Assembly (NCBI RefSeq): GCF_036669915.1
Contig: NC_089312.1
Coordinates: 10,174,938-10,238,937, forward strand
DNA from: Pocillopora verrucosa
Taxonomy: Eukaryota; Cnidaria; Anthozoa; Scleractinia; Pocilloporidae
Direction of reading: 5' to 3'
DNA length: 64,000 bases
Part shown: piece by piece, positions 1-11,145 of the stretch
Layout: each line of letters starts with the position of its first letter
Numbering within the stretch: the stretch's first letter is position 1
Made by a program: the position numbers and the translations under genes
Notes under the pieces: model-generated
Databases searched by the model: none
Told to the model about the DNA's origin: nothing
The model's input: the letters and a program-made list of their open reading frames with translations, nothing else

Positions 1-579
1 AACTTCCAGAAGTGATTAACATTTAACTTCTCCCTAGAGTATCCATACATTACCTAGCAAACAGGTAGTAAGAATACTCAAACTTATCAGGTAAACATTA
101 TCTTGATCAAAAACCAAATTCTTGTAACCAATTTACAAGGAAATGTGTAGCAGTTAAATGGGAGAATTACCAATTAGATCTTGGGAGTTAAAGGGTTAAG
201 ACTTTCACTCTCAAAAACATATCATTCGGTAATTCAGCTCCTTACTGTCTGCTATACAATTTTGAAGTTAGTTCAGGGGAATCAATAAAATATTGGAATT
301 GGATCAACTAATAACCCCCTAATTGATATTTTCTTTCCTCTCATCACTTGTCTGCTTGATGTAGTGCTGACACTGTAACGGAAGATTCTTTCTTGGTCAC
401 TCTTGGGGGTTAATAAGGTTAAGAATAAGTAATATCTTTATAATTAAAAGATAAAATGACAGTTTTAACAGAATTTGAATTTTTTTTTAATCAATACACA
501 TAACTGGTAATTGCATGCTTCAGCCGAGCCAGAGTGTTCCATTTGTGCTAGTTCCAAATTACATGTATAGCATACAAAC

Positions 580-3500
580 CTTGATGGTTTTGTCTCTGGA
601 TCCTGAAACAATTAGTTCTCTAAAGCAGTCCACACTGTGAACTTGTCCAGTATGCCCAAGGTATAGGCCAGTACATATTCCTGTTTCCAGATTCCATGTG
701 CGGACTGACTTGTCCATACCACATGTTAACAACTGCCCTCCAGTAATCACAAACTTACTGATATCACCCTGGTGACCACCAATGGTCATCAAAGGTTTCC
801 ATGAAAAATGTCCTCCCTTATTGTGTTTTCTTATCTGATACAAGATAACATCAGCAGCTTGGGCAACAAAGAGTTCACGATGTCTTCCAAGTTGAATCCA
901 CGGCATAAGGCTAAAAATGACAAAAGAGTATTTTAGATGCGTTTAAACTGTTCATGTCCATTGTGAACCCATTGATGCCCAAGAGTGACAAGCTTCTAAT
1001 TTCTTCTTTCAACATCTCCCCTGAATCAAGCATTAAGGCCACAAGAATAAGGGCAAATGATCACCAACTAAAGAAGCTCTTGATGGTTAAAAAAAATCCT
1101 TGTCAGTACCCTTGAAAATGCAAGGTTACTGCATGGAGAATATGCATACTGATATTTGAGTTAATAGAGGCTTAATTTTCAACAATTACATCCAGTTGTG
1201 TACAAAAATTAAACAAGAAACTCTGCTCTCTAAGTGCTCATTTTGATTGGCTGCAAGGAAAAAAATTATCATACAGGTGATAATTTCAAAATGCATCCAT
1301 CCAATTAATGGATATAGAACTGATCAAAAATTTTAAACGATTCACCCACTTAACACTTTCACCTTAGGAGAGATTGCCATCTAATTTCTCCTTACAGTTT
1401 TACTGCTGAATCAAACAATGAAGGTCATGAGAACAGAGAAACGGATCACCAATTAGAGATTCTCTTGATAGGAAAACAAATTCTCCATGTCAGCTCCATA
1501 TACATGTAAATAGAATGATGTTTTAAGAACAGTATTGAGAATATAGATACCCATGTCGAAGTGCAAAGGGTTAAAAAGAACATTGCATGAAGTAAGTTGC
1601 TTGATAGACATGAAGCATTACTTCTGGATAAAAATCAATTTTTTATTTTGATTTACCCTGTATGAGCATAAGATAGGGCTAAAATTTATTAGGGTTTTAT
1701 GGTACAGAAGAGTCCTTGACTTTTGCTCAGACAAAATAATTTGGTTTTATCAACTGAGTTGATAAAGTAAATTGGCCAGCACATAAAGAGTTTCTAAAGC
1801 TGGTACAGTAAACAATTTAAAACTCAGTTGACAAAACCAAATTATCTTGTAATGATCCTCATCAATGCAGCACCACAGCTTCTTCAAAAATTTTGACAAA
1901 AAGGTATGAACTTACTTGCATTTAAACCTGATTATAAATCTGTCTTTACAATATCCATGTGTCCAGTTCCATGAGACTCTACAAAGCTCTTTCCAGCTAA
2001 GAAGGCCCCTGATACATAATTCAAGTTATGGTTACTATTAAAACACTCAGGAAACAAGATGATGATTGAAGTCACTGTAATAAACAGTGGTCACTTCTGT
2101 AGCTAAATTCAATGGCTATAAGACCTTAAATACACTTTCTGGCAAATAATTTCTAAATAAATGCATTTGGAAGTTATACTACCATTACTGAAAACACTCC
2201 CCTTAGCCCTGATCAAATGAGGATGTATTCCAAAATACCTCCAGGTTATGTTTATGTTGATCAGCACTAAGAAAAATTTCATATCTTGCAAATTATACTC
2301 CCACAATTTTTGAGAAATTGGGCAGCCCTTAAAATTTAAGGTATGGGGTGACTCCTTCCATATAACTTGAGCTGTATTTTTATTCTCAGGGGGGGAGGGA
2401 GGTTCCTTCTAGAAATACACTAATGGGGATGTGTTATGACTGGGTTTGCATTTTCAATTGAGTTACTGGAATGGGTCACACATTTTTGGGGATTTTTGAG
2501 CTAAGAAAATTTGGGTAAGTAAGATTTCTAATTAAAAACTTATTAACTTTAGGGTCATGACAAAATTACATTTACCCAAATGTGACAAAGATAGGGTATA
2601 TAATTGGCCACAGAGTAGACTATAATAGGAGTGGGAGTTCTGAGAGGTCAGAAGCATGTACCCAGCAAAAATTGACCTTAGTAGTTCCCATGTGGTTTAT
2701 TCACTGTACAAGAGAGGGTTTATTTTATTATGCAAATCAAATATCTTTAATATTTACTCATATCCCTTTTTAACTCCCAAGATCTGATTGGTAATTCTCT
2801 CATCTAGCTGCTAGACATATCCTTTTAAATCAGTTATGAGAAGTTGTTGTTTAATCAGGACAACTTTTACCTGATAAATTTGAATATTTTATCAGCAGTT
2901 TGCTGGATTATGTAAGGATATCACTAGGAGAAGTTTCACATTGATTACTTCTGGGAGTGAAAGGGATATCCAATGCATTAGAACATCTACTACAAATACT
3001 TTACTTCTCACAATATGACTGGAGTATCAAGACCTAAAATGTCCAAAATCTTGACAAATTTAAATTACCCTATGATTTAATAAGTGTCTCTTCCCTAGGC
3101 CATAATGTCAAATAAGCACCCCTCTTGAATAAGCCCCCCCCCCCCCCCACCACCCTCCTCTTTCACTCTCTCAACCCTTTAACTCCCAGATCAAATTTGT
3201 CATTGTCCTTATTGTCAATCATACATTTCTTACAGTGTTAGTTCAGGGAATTTAGTATTGAACTAATCATCCCCAAGTTCATATTTTTCCTCATTCTCAT
3301 CACTTATCTGGTTGATATTGTACTGATATTGTAAGGAGAAATTCTGTCTTGGTCACTCATGGGAGTTAAAGGGTTAAATAGTAAGGATACAAGGAAAACC
3401 CTGTTTTTAATTGCCACTTTCTTTATAACTCTTTAAGCTTAAACTACAGCAGATTAAGAACAAGGGAACAATAAACTCCCCCCTCGATTAAGCACCCTCC

Positions 3501-3857
3501 TTTCCTCCTTTAGCTAAAAATTTCAAACAAGCGTCCGGTTGTTAATTCGAGGAAATACGGCGGTACATGCCCCAAGCCACGTTCTCTGCCACAACCAAAG
3601 TACCCCGAGGGGACCTGTGTGGGGCTTATCAATCTGTTTTTAACTTACGTTTTGTCGAAGGAATGAACATTAACACACTGCAAAGCAATTCTTCTCCAGA
3701 TGGAATCATCCTTCGCCACACGATACAGATTCCTACTTACACGAGACAACACCGACAGGCTTTTTGTATCACAGAAACGTAAAATGGCCAACAAGACATC
3801 GTCAGGCAACGTGTTCAAATTTATGACGCACTTGGCCTCGCTCTGGTTCGACGGCAT
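580..3857 (-). CDS. F-box/WD40 repeat protein, N-terminal part (runs off left edge)
   Basis: Two exons are visible on the minus strand. Exon 1 (3857-3649) starts with ATG and encodes an F-box of about 45 residues (key words LPDDVLLAILRF and DSIWRRIAL). It ends at a strong donor, ACgtaagt. Exon 2 (910-580) follows an acceptor ending tttttag, and the split codon joins in frame (phase 2 to phase 0). It encodes WD40 blades with GHQGDIS, LLTCGMDKSVRTWNLETG, GHTGQVHSV and LIVSGSRDKTIKV, then a donor AAGgtttgt in phase 0, so more exons lie beyond position 1. F-box/WD40 proteins are substrate receptors of SCF ubiquitin ligases: the F-box binds Skp1 and the propeller binds the substrate. The intron (911-3648) is packed with dispersed repeats. 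I cannot tell which FBXW orthologue this is, and a small extra exon in the intron is possible. Confidence 0.85.
978..1575. repeat. Two copies of the 'ctaatttctcctta...aaagggttaa' dispersed repeat
   Basis: Two adjacent copies of about 200-230 bp lie in the F-box/WD40 intron (roughly 978-1180 and 1345-1575). Each reads, in order, ctaatttctcctta, ctgaatcaaac/g, aggtca/cacaag, gatcaccaa, ttctccttgtcagc-like and gagaatat-gcatac words. The family recurs at 44220-44425 and 53000-53200, and inverted at 31280-31410, 34370-34575 and 38573-38762. It has no coding capacity and behaves like a MITE or SINE-like element. Confidence 0.7.
1737..1845. repeat. Fold-back MITE
   Basis: Inverted arms at 1737-1767 and 1816-1845 share ataatttggttttatcaac / gttgacaaaaccaaattat around a loop of about 48 bp. 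It is followed by a 'gcagcaccacag' tail. It belongs to the same family as 41329-41525, 40740-40870, 48880-49060 and 53205-53405. Confidence 0.7.
2765..3376. repeat. Second 'aactcccaga...gggagttaaagggttaa' repeat family
   Basis: Two copies (about 2765-2970 and 3170-3376) are bounded by 'ctttaactcccaga' and 'gggagttaaagggttaa'-type ends. Related copies occur at 40-199, 220-425, 33205-33420 and 61822-62005. A 15-nt C run (from about 3137) separates the two copies. There is no coding signal. Confidence 0.65.
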
Positions 3858-4110
3858 TGAAGAAAATCAACGACGAACTACAAGAAACCAATCCCTTTTC
3901 AAACAAAGGCTTCGCTGTATTTCTCATGCTAAAGAAAGTAAATAATTATCTGTTGGAGCAGACTGTGCAACTTCTCAACCCGAATGTAATTCTCCACAAC
4001 CAAAACACTAGTTCCCAGTTTCTCGCATTATTTCTTTCTTACAGATCCCAGTAGGTCCCAGGATTCCTTGACGAAATGTCCCCTACGACCCCGTGCGGCA
4101 CCACACGAGT

Positions 4111-4347
4111 CCTGCAAACTGCAATACCTCTGTCAATTACCTCCTTGCAATTGGTTGACTACCAAAGACAGACGAGTAGAGATTCTGTGAGCTCGGTGTA
4201 TAAACGAACAAGCAAACCAAACTGCTATCCTGCAAACTGCAATACCTCTATGAGTTACTCCTTTGCAATTGGTTGACTACCAAAGGTGGACGCGTAGAGA
4301 TTCTGTTGACTCGGTATATAAACGTACAAGCTAACCAAATTCCTCTT
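4111..4347 (+). promoter_or_regulatory. Tandemly duplicated 118-bp CCAAT/TATA-like segment
   Basis: The segment beginning cctgcaaactgcaatacc at 4111 is repeated from 4229 with about 85% identity. Each unit carries an inverted CCAAT box (attgg), a direct accaaag word, and a TATA-like gtgtataaac or gtatataaac near its end. The arrangement resembles a duplicated core promoter. It lies about 250 bp upstream of the F-box gene start, pointing away from it towards the acyltransferase gene at 5541. A short ATG frame (4370-4435, 21 codons) follows the second unit. The promoter role is inferred from motifs only. Confidence 0.4.
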
Positions 4348-5540
4348 CTTGCGACGTTTTTCGCAAATGGAGGCAATAAGTAATAAAAAATCTCACCTTG
4401 ATGTGTCGAGTTCAATATTTTCTTGCTTGTGACAGCTACTCTATGTTCATGCTTAACGAACCTCAAAGTCTTTTTCCGCGGAACTATCTATCCATCAGCT
4501 GAGGTACTTCGCTGCGCCTGGTTCCATCTTGGTTCCTTGATGTGGTGATCCACTCACTAGGTCCTCAGCTCGCAGATAGCGTAACGGCCTTAAGGATCAT
4601 GGAGACTAAAGGAGCAATTTGAGAGAAGAATTGAACAAGTTATCTAGCCAATATTCACGGGTTACCCTTTAGCAAGGCATAGCATCAGTAGGTCGCCTTC
4701 TTCAGGTTATGCTGAAGGGATTGGCAGAAGCTGTAGGATGTTCCAGGCGTGGTTGCTGGATCTACACTGAAAGATCTTTCGTAGGTGAAAAGACGATAGA
4801 CAAGACTTGACCGATTTTAAGCTTTATAATAATCTGAATTACATATGCATTCTCAGTAATGACCTACTGGAGGACAGAAGCATAGATGGCGTACGTTATA
4901 ATCAACAATTTTTTTTCTTTGCCATATAAAACGAGATAGATTCCAATTGCAGACAGTTACTAGAGTACTAAAAAGTTTTCCCGTGCATGTGTTGCATTCT
5001 GATGTTTGCTGTTTATTACGATATGTTTCATCCACACTGCGTTTTTTTGTCGTTAAGATCATTACTCTGAGTGGGATTTTGGCCTGGTGTGCCACCCCTG
5101 TGATCTTCAATGGAGTTAACCGACCATGGCGTCTTCATTGGAATGCTGCAGGCAGATGTCACAACATACTAGATGTGATCAGCGATCTGTTCTGAAGGGA
5201 GGCTCCACAAAAATGTTTTGGAAATGGAAATCCAAGCGAAAATGAAAAGGAAAAGAAGTGCAAAGATGCCTATAGCCGATATTATAGCGACCTTTACATA
5301 AATCCTTGCAAACTAGAATTTCTGATTCTTTTAAATCCGTCAAGCGTGTCTCCAGATGCTGATAATATCACGAGGTGTGCATTCAGAAATCTATGCTATG
5401 AAATCTATGATCAGGAGACCATGACACAAAAGCGGGTGACGCTCCAGAGATCCTACACTAAGTTCAAATAAGGAGGTAAATATCTGCTACGCCTTTAACT
5501 GCCACAGGTCTCACTCGAGATTTAAAAAGGATCGCTGACG

Positions 5541-7166
5541 ATGTTGATCTCGTTGTTTCCGTCGATTTCACCCCTGGTTATATGTTGTTCAGTCGTTCTT
5601 GCCGTTGGCATTGCGTGCCTACTTCGCCATGTTCTGATGCGTCAGAATGAAGACGAAATCTCTCACACGGGTACTGGAAAGATTTCTCGCCGACTAGGTT
5701 CCTTCGAAAGATACTTCTCAATCATCGCCTCAGGATACAGCACTTGCTACCTGAACACTGTGCTCCTGCTGGAATTTAAAGTAAAACTTGATCCAGGGCA
5801 TCTGAAAACAGCTCTGCTTATGTTGTCCGAACGATTTGCATTACTACGAATGCGTATAACTGTCGATAATGTCTTCCAGCAATGTTTTGAAGAGATGGAG
5901 GACCCGCAAAGTTTGGAATTTCAAACAAGAATGGACATAGACTCAGAAAACTGGATGAGTGCGTTCAACGAACATATCAATTGTGCACCATTTAACACTG
6001 AGAAAGGGCCTTTATGGCGTGTAACACTACTCAGGGAGACTACTGAAAGCGAAGGTGAAGGAATTCTCTACAAAAATGCGTTGTTATTTAGTTTCCATCA
6101 TATCATTTGCGATGCCCGATCTGTGTTTGAATTTAAAAACAAACTGCTGCAATTCCTGGGCTCACTGTACAACGGGAAGGCCATGAAAGTTGAAACTCTA
6201 GCGTTTCGTCCAACACTGGAGCGCATGACATTGAATCTAACCAAACCAAATATTTTGGAAAGATTGCTAATTCCACTGCTCGTGGGGTGCAGTAAGCTAA
6301 GCGCTATGATTCGCAAACCCAAGATGGCAAATTTATATTTATTAAAGTTTCCTCCCAATGTTCGTGATTCACTGGCACAGACCACGCACGCAATACCTCG
6401 ATGCTTAACTAAAGAACAAACAATGGCTTTAGTAAGTTGCTGTAAGGCCAATGGTTGTACAGTGCACGGCGCTATTACTGCAGCAACTCACTTAGCCATG
6501 AAACAAATTATTGAACCGGAGCAAACTGAACAAAAACCCCCGTTATTGTTTGACAGTAATTATACTGTTGACATCCGACAACAATGTGAACCCAAACTTG
6601 GAAGAGAAGAGTTTGGGCTGTATGCAACGTTCGATGCACTTCAAATTGAAGTGAAAGGCACAGAGGAGTTCTGGGATTTCTCGCGCACTTGTACAAACAA
6701 AGTTCACCGAAAGATCGACTCAGGAGAGCACATGAACTTTTTAAAATTAATACAATGTGTGAACTTACCATCCTTGTGGAATTTATTTTGTTCTGAAACC
6801 AAGCATGGACAACGAAAAGAACTATTCAACTTGACTAACCTCGGAGTTCTGTCCATTGATCAAGAAGGAAAATCTCCCTACAAGTTTGCTGGTGCGTATT
6901 TTGCCGTTCAAAGTGCCAAGTTTCCTTTTATCACTGGAAACGGAATATTTACGATCAATGACCAGCTGTACTGGACCGTGGAATATATTCTGGAATCATT
7001 ACGAGATCTCGAGCGCAAGACTTTGTTGATTTATCACTTCGTATTCTCATGGATGCCTGTATCTCTTAAATTACTTAACATTTCTTCACCGAAGAGGAGG
7101 CAGCCAGTGGTAATATCCACCCCTAATCACCTCCACTCTAGTGAATGGTTGCTTATTATATACTAA
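5541..7166 (+). CDS. Condensation-domain-like acyltransferase, membrane-anchored, intronless
   Basis: Single open frame of 541 aa. Residues about 8-30 form a hydrophobic segment (LVICCSVVLAVGIACLL) followed by basic residues, so a signal anchor is likely. The body looks like the chloramphenicol-acetyltransferase/NRPS-condensation fold: the sequence FHHIICDARSV holds the catalytic HHxxxD motif at residues 186-191, followed by a typical helix. A later block (FGLYATFDALQIEV) sits where such proteins have the DFGWG-like strand, although that motif is not conserved. Nearest described relatives by pattern are alcohol O-acetyltransferase/PapA5-type enzymes, which transfer acyl groups from CoA or carrier proteins to alcohols or amines; the substrate here is unknown. 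The lack of introns contrasts with most neighbours and could mean a retrocopy or acquired gene. The first ATG of the frame is taken as the start, and a run of stops upstream supports this. Confidence 0.75.
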   Translation: MLISLFPSISPLVICCSVVLAVGIACLLRHVLMRQNEDEISHTGTGKISRRLGSFERYFSIIASGYSTCYLNTVLLLEFKVKLDPGHLKTALLMLSERFALLRMRITVDNVFQQCFEEMEDPQSLEFQTRMDIDSENWMSAFNEHINCAPFNTEKGPLWRVTLLRETTESEGEGILYKNALLFSFHHIICDARSVFEFKNKLLQFLGSLYNGKAMKVETLAFRPTLERMTLNLTKPNILERLLIPLLVGCSKLSAMIRKPKMANLYLLKFPPNVRDSLAQTTHAIPRCLTKEQTMALVSCCKANGCTVHGAITAATHLAMKQIIEPEQTEQKPPLLFDSNYTVDIRQQCEPKLGREEFGLYATFDALQIEVKGTEEFWDFSRTCTNKVHRKIDSGEHMNFLKLIQCVNLPSLWNLFCSETKHGQRKELFNLTNLGVLSIDQEGKSPYKFAGAYFAVQSAKFPFITGNGIFTINDQLYWTVEYILESLRDLERKTLLIYHFVFSWMPVSLKLLNISSPKRRQPVVISTPNHLHSSEWLLIIY

Positions 7167-9000
7167 AACAGTGAGATAATGTAGAACGAAAATATTATTT
7201 TATCTCATTTATTCCTGCAGCGTTTACAATGTTTTCGGGCTTAAGTCCCACGGGAGATGTTCGTAGGTGAATAGCAAAGGGCATTCGGAGTAGCCAATCA
7301 GAGCGCGCCTTCAACGCTTGCCACTATTTCAATATGCAGCTTTTTCGAGAAAAGTGGCGAAAGTTGTCAGAAAAAAATTACACGTGAAAATCTCGAAAGA
7401 TAGCCTGGGTATCTGGTAATCAAAGAATTAATAAGACAAATAAATATAATGAAATCATCAAACCCGTTGTGCCTCGTACGTATATTGAGTCTTGAGTTAA
7501 GGAACCGTGACCTGAAAACTACTTAAAATACCTTTTGGCGTTGTTGTGTGCACTTGTATGCTTTTTCTTTTCCACAACGTTTCTCGAGACAGCTTTATAT
7601 TGAAATCAATTATATTCATTAAGTTTCCTTAGTCATGTGAACGGGTCAAGTCATAACGAAGAATTTAATGGTTGCAAGGGAGGATGAGTGAGAGAACTTG
7701 AAGATATTTTTTTAAACTATTTTTAAACTTTGCGCCACGCTCTAAAAGTAGTTTTTAAACTCCTTTCAACGGCTACGCGGTCAAAAATCGATTAATCAAA
7801 ATCACGTCATTGGAAATGTTTTAAATTTTTTCACGTTGGAGATAGGCAATGACACTAAAATGTTAGTTGCGAGGTCACCGCTGTTTTGCAACATTTTCTC
7901 CAAAAGCTCCTTCCACCTGGGAACATCTGCGACTATTCGCTTAGGAAGTCGTGGAAGTTTGCTCGTGAGCTTAGCGTAAGGATTGTACATATTTCTAGCT
8001 TTCTTATTTCATTTAAACTTATTTATGTACTTTATATATTCTTTTTTAAATAAATCGTCATATGTCTTATCGATATTATTTAGTCATAGCTGGCTATATT
8101 ACATTCAGATTAATTAATCTCAACGTAATTCAGCCAGCTATGGTTACAATGTATTAGTTCATAAAGTATTTTATCTATCTTACCAGAAAAAAATTGGCTT
8201 GTGCAAAGCTCATCTGTGGTTTCGTTTTTCTTTCAAACACAGCTATCACATTTTCATCCACCCAATGCCCCTATATTTCGATCGTCTCCGCTGACCTAGA
8301 ACGCAGGTACATACTAAGGCGCACCCTCATGAGCACTACCATGTACTGTTCCTTTCGCCTTCTTTACAATTTTCCACCGGCATCTGGAAGCAAAAATATC
8401 TTTAGGTACAGGAGAGAGTAGATCGGTAACCTGCCTTCTCGCCTGGTGTGGAAGTCGTTTACCCACCGAAGTATAAAACTCCTACAGACATGGAGAAGGT
8501 GTCAGATGTAGGCCTGTATACATTGCGCTTTTGAAAGTCACTAATTATGTTGATAGCAGTGCTCGATTTTTTCCACATAAAGCTCAAAATTATGCTCGTT
8601 TTTGAAAATTATGCTGCTTTTTCCTAAAGTATGCTTTTTAAAAAGAAACACAAAACAAGTCCAAATTATATATTTTTATTGTTGATAAAGCATACTTGCT
8701 TTTATAAAACATTGTTACCACTGGATTCTGCTGGACTTAATGCCATATTAGGAGCGGTTTATGCAGGGGCAGCGCCAGGAATTTTTCCTTACTGGGGCAT
8801 TACTGGGAACCGTAAATATTAATGAGTAATATTGGCGCGATAGCGATAAAGACGAGTGACGAAGGCACAAGAAACCGGGCCTAAAAGTATGCTAGCACAA
8901 TCCATACGGACCCAGTTAGATGTCAACATTGGAGTTTTGTTATTCGCATGGATCAGATCACCAAGGTATAGAGTTAAACTATTTTTTCCGCGATTCTAAT
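7167..9000. other. Intergenic DNA downstream of the acyltransferase gene
   Basis: No gene is recognised. An AATAAA at about 7439 could serve as poly(A) signal for the preceding gene. A near-perfect palindrome sits at 8085-8142. A degenerate 'attatgct'-rich repeat lies at about 8545-8640. Short open frames here have no family signature. Confidence 0.5.
8085..8142. repeat. 58-bp near-palindrome
   Basis: Arms catagctggct (8085-8095) and agccagctatg (8132-8142) are perfect inverses. Nested inside are attac/gtaat and the central palindrome agattaattaatct. The whole could form one long hairpin. It is probably a tiny MITE or a remnant of transposon ends. Confidence 0.6.
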
Positions 9001-9029
9001 AATTCTCCAAGCTACTTATTCCAATAATT

Positions 9030-9270
9030 TGCTTGCGCTACCAAAGAATTATATGCCAATGCGAGGAGCCGTGGCTTTCGAGACGGCCAGAAGAGATGCT
9101 GTGTTGGAGAAACTGAGAAGAAGGCCACAGCCGCCCTGAGCCTCCCTGTCCAAGGATTCCCATGCCAAAAGTGTGGCAGTGCGTGCAGATCAAGGATCGG
9201 TTTGCACACTCACCAAAGGGCGTGTCGACAGGGACGACAAAAATCCCACAAATCTTCCGACCTGAGGAAC
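9030..9270 (+). pseudogene. Non-LTR retrotransposon C-terminal zinc-finger remnant
   Basis: In the plus frame around 9160-9260 the translation reads FPCQKCGSACRSRIGLHTH followed by QRAC, a C2H2-like finger with the SRIGL-H core. This finger typically closes ORF2 of several invertebrate LINE-type elements. Upstream, in another frame, AFETARRDAVLEKLRRR resembles the basic linker that precedes such fingers, so a frameshift separates the two pieces. No reverse transcriptase core is present, as expected for a 5'-truncated copy. The family assignment is from memory of the motif. Confidence 0.5.
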
Positions 9271-10300
9271 CTGCCGTCATTATTACCTAAAAGACGGCGC
9301 AGCCACACGGTATGTTGCCTGTACCAACCAGTTTACGACAACTTTATGTTCATCGCGCCGATCAGATTTCGGCAGTGGGGCTTACTGACGAAAACTATGA
9401 AAAGTTACTTTGGATGAGATGGATAATTTACAAGTAAGTTTTTACTATATGTTACTAGAATTTGAGCGCAGAAACTGAATTGTGTCTGGAATTTCAAACT
9501 TCCTTCTTTCCTTATCTAACACTTTGCAGAATTACATGCGAATTACATAAATTTCTCGTTTACTTCATACGTTTATATGGTAGAAATTTCACTTTTACAG
9601 GATGTTTAATCGCAATGCTACCTGGATACCTTCTGTTTTAGGCGCGATTGCAAGTTGCTTTAATATTCAGAAAATTTCTTTTGATCGGTGCAGCCTTGTT
9701 GGAGCCTTTCGTCTAAACCATTGATAAAAGTTTCTGTCTTTCACCGACTATCCTCTGCTTCATGACAATTCTCACGCTTGAAGATCAACGACCTGGATTT
9801 CACATCAGTTCACGCAACCGGCCGACTACCCATTCGTAACCAGCGTTTTACAGCTTTGAGAGAAAAAATTTCTAAAAATGTATTAGAACAATCCCTAGGA
9901 AGAATAAGAAAAGAAAGTCTTCATAAGTTACCCTATTTTTATCGAAACTTTAAATCTTAGAGCATAGAGCATAAAGAAGGAGCTTTTATGATAAGACTCT
10001 TCGGAGTGTGTCCGGAGATCTTCGGGTTTCTTCGGTAATCATCGCGCCCTCTCAAAAAAAAAATTGCACAATGTGGGCTTTCAGATCTATGCGCGCTGAG
10101 CTGAATAAGACTTTTATTTTAATTATTAAATTAATCGCGAGGTACGAAGTTGTCGGCGCCAAAAGTTTTCTTCGCTCTCCTGAATTGTGTTGTCCAGTTC
10201 ACACGCAATTATTTGAGCATGAAAACTTTCTCCGTGCTGTATTCTGATATTTGTTGTTTATGACGATATGGTTCGTTAGCTATCAGTCTGGTGGTTGAGT
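9271..10300. other. Intergenic DNA between LINE remnant and duplicated block
   Basis: No gene is recognised. An open frame at 9778-9960 lacks a convincing start and a known family. The stretch 10200-10275 resembles 4970-5035 (gttttc/gaaaactttctccgtgct...gtattctgat.tttg.tgttta.gacgatatg), so both are remnants of one dispersed repeat. Confidence 0.4.
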
Positions 10301-11145
10301 GCCCAAGGACAGGGCTGGGAAGGGGGTGAAATCGACACTGGACTATGAGTCGAATTTACTGTCCCCAAGTGTGTTACTGAGGAAAATCCGAGCAATTACA
10401 TTAATCGTGAACAATTATAAAAGAAAAGAAGAAGTGCTTACTGGGTCCTTTAATCATCAATACATAGTTAGAGGTGAAATAAAAAACAGTAGACAGCTAA
10501 TGGCACTAAGAAGCTAATTCTGATCTAATTACTCTGATCGTATGAACTAATCTATAGCGGTTTAAATTTTTCGTCGAAAATTTTCCAGAGAAAATTGATT
10601 TTTTGCCTTTTTGTCGCAATAGAAAATCTTAGTAAAAGTGCCCAAAAAGAATTAAAGCCTTGGAAAAACTCGAACCACAACATATGAATACACAAGAGGT
10701 TGCATTGACAGAGCTGAATAACGTCTGCGCATGTCACGAACTCGCTCATGAATCCATAGCAACATCACATATTAATAAAAATGGCGGAAATTTTCAAAAT
10801 GTTGAAAACCTTAATGTCCTTTATCCATTGCAGCGTGCTACTCAGCAAAACTGAACAGACTGTCACTGATCGAGTACCATACTGACCTTATTGTATTCTT
10901 AGCCTGAGAAAATAGATGTACGGTTTCTTTTACTCTAATGTTACCTTGGCTTCAAGCTTGAGCATGCCAGAGTTGCTGACATGCGCAGATATGTTTCAGC
11001 TCTGCCTGTTGCATTTACCTCAAGCTATTGATTTCATTGCGTCCTCAAAACGTGATTTATTATGCAGAAGTTTAAACCCGAATTTTCTATTACTTTTCTT
11101 TAACTTGAGACCCATTGCGCGTCCTCACATCAGTTTTGACCCGAG

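Noticed and set aside
3137..3151. Poly-C run, and the poly-G run near 38786
   Set aside because: Simple homopolymers beside dispersed repeats; no further structure.
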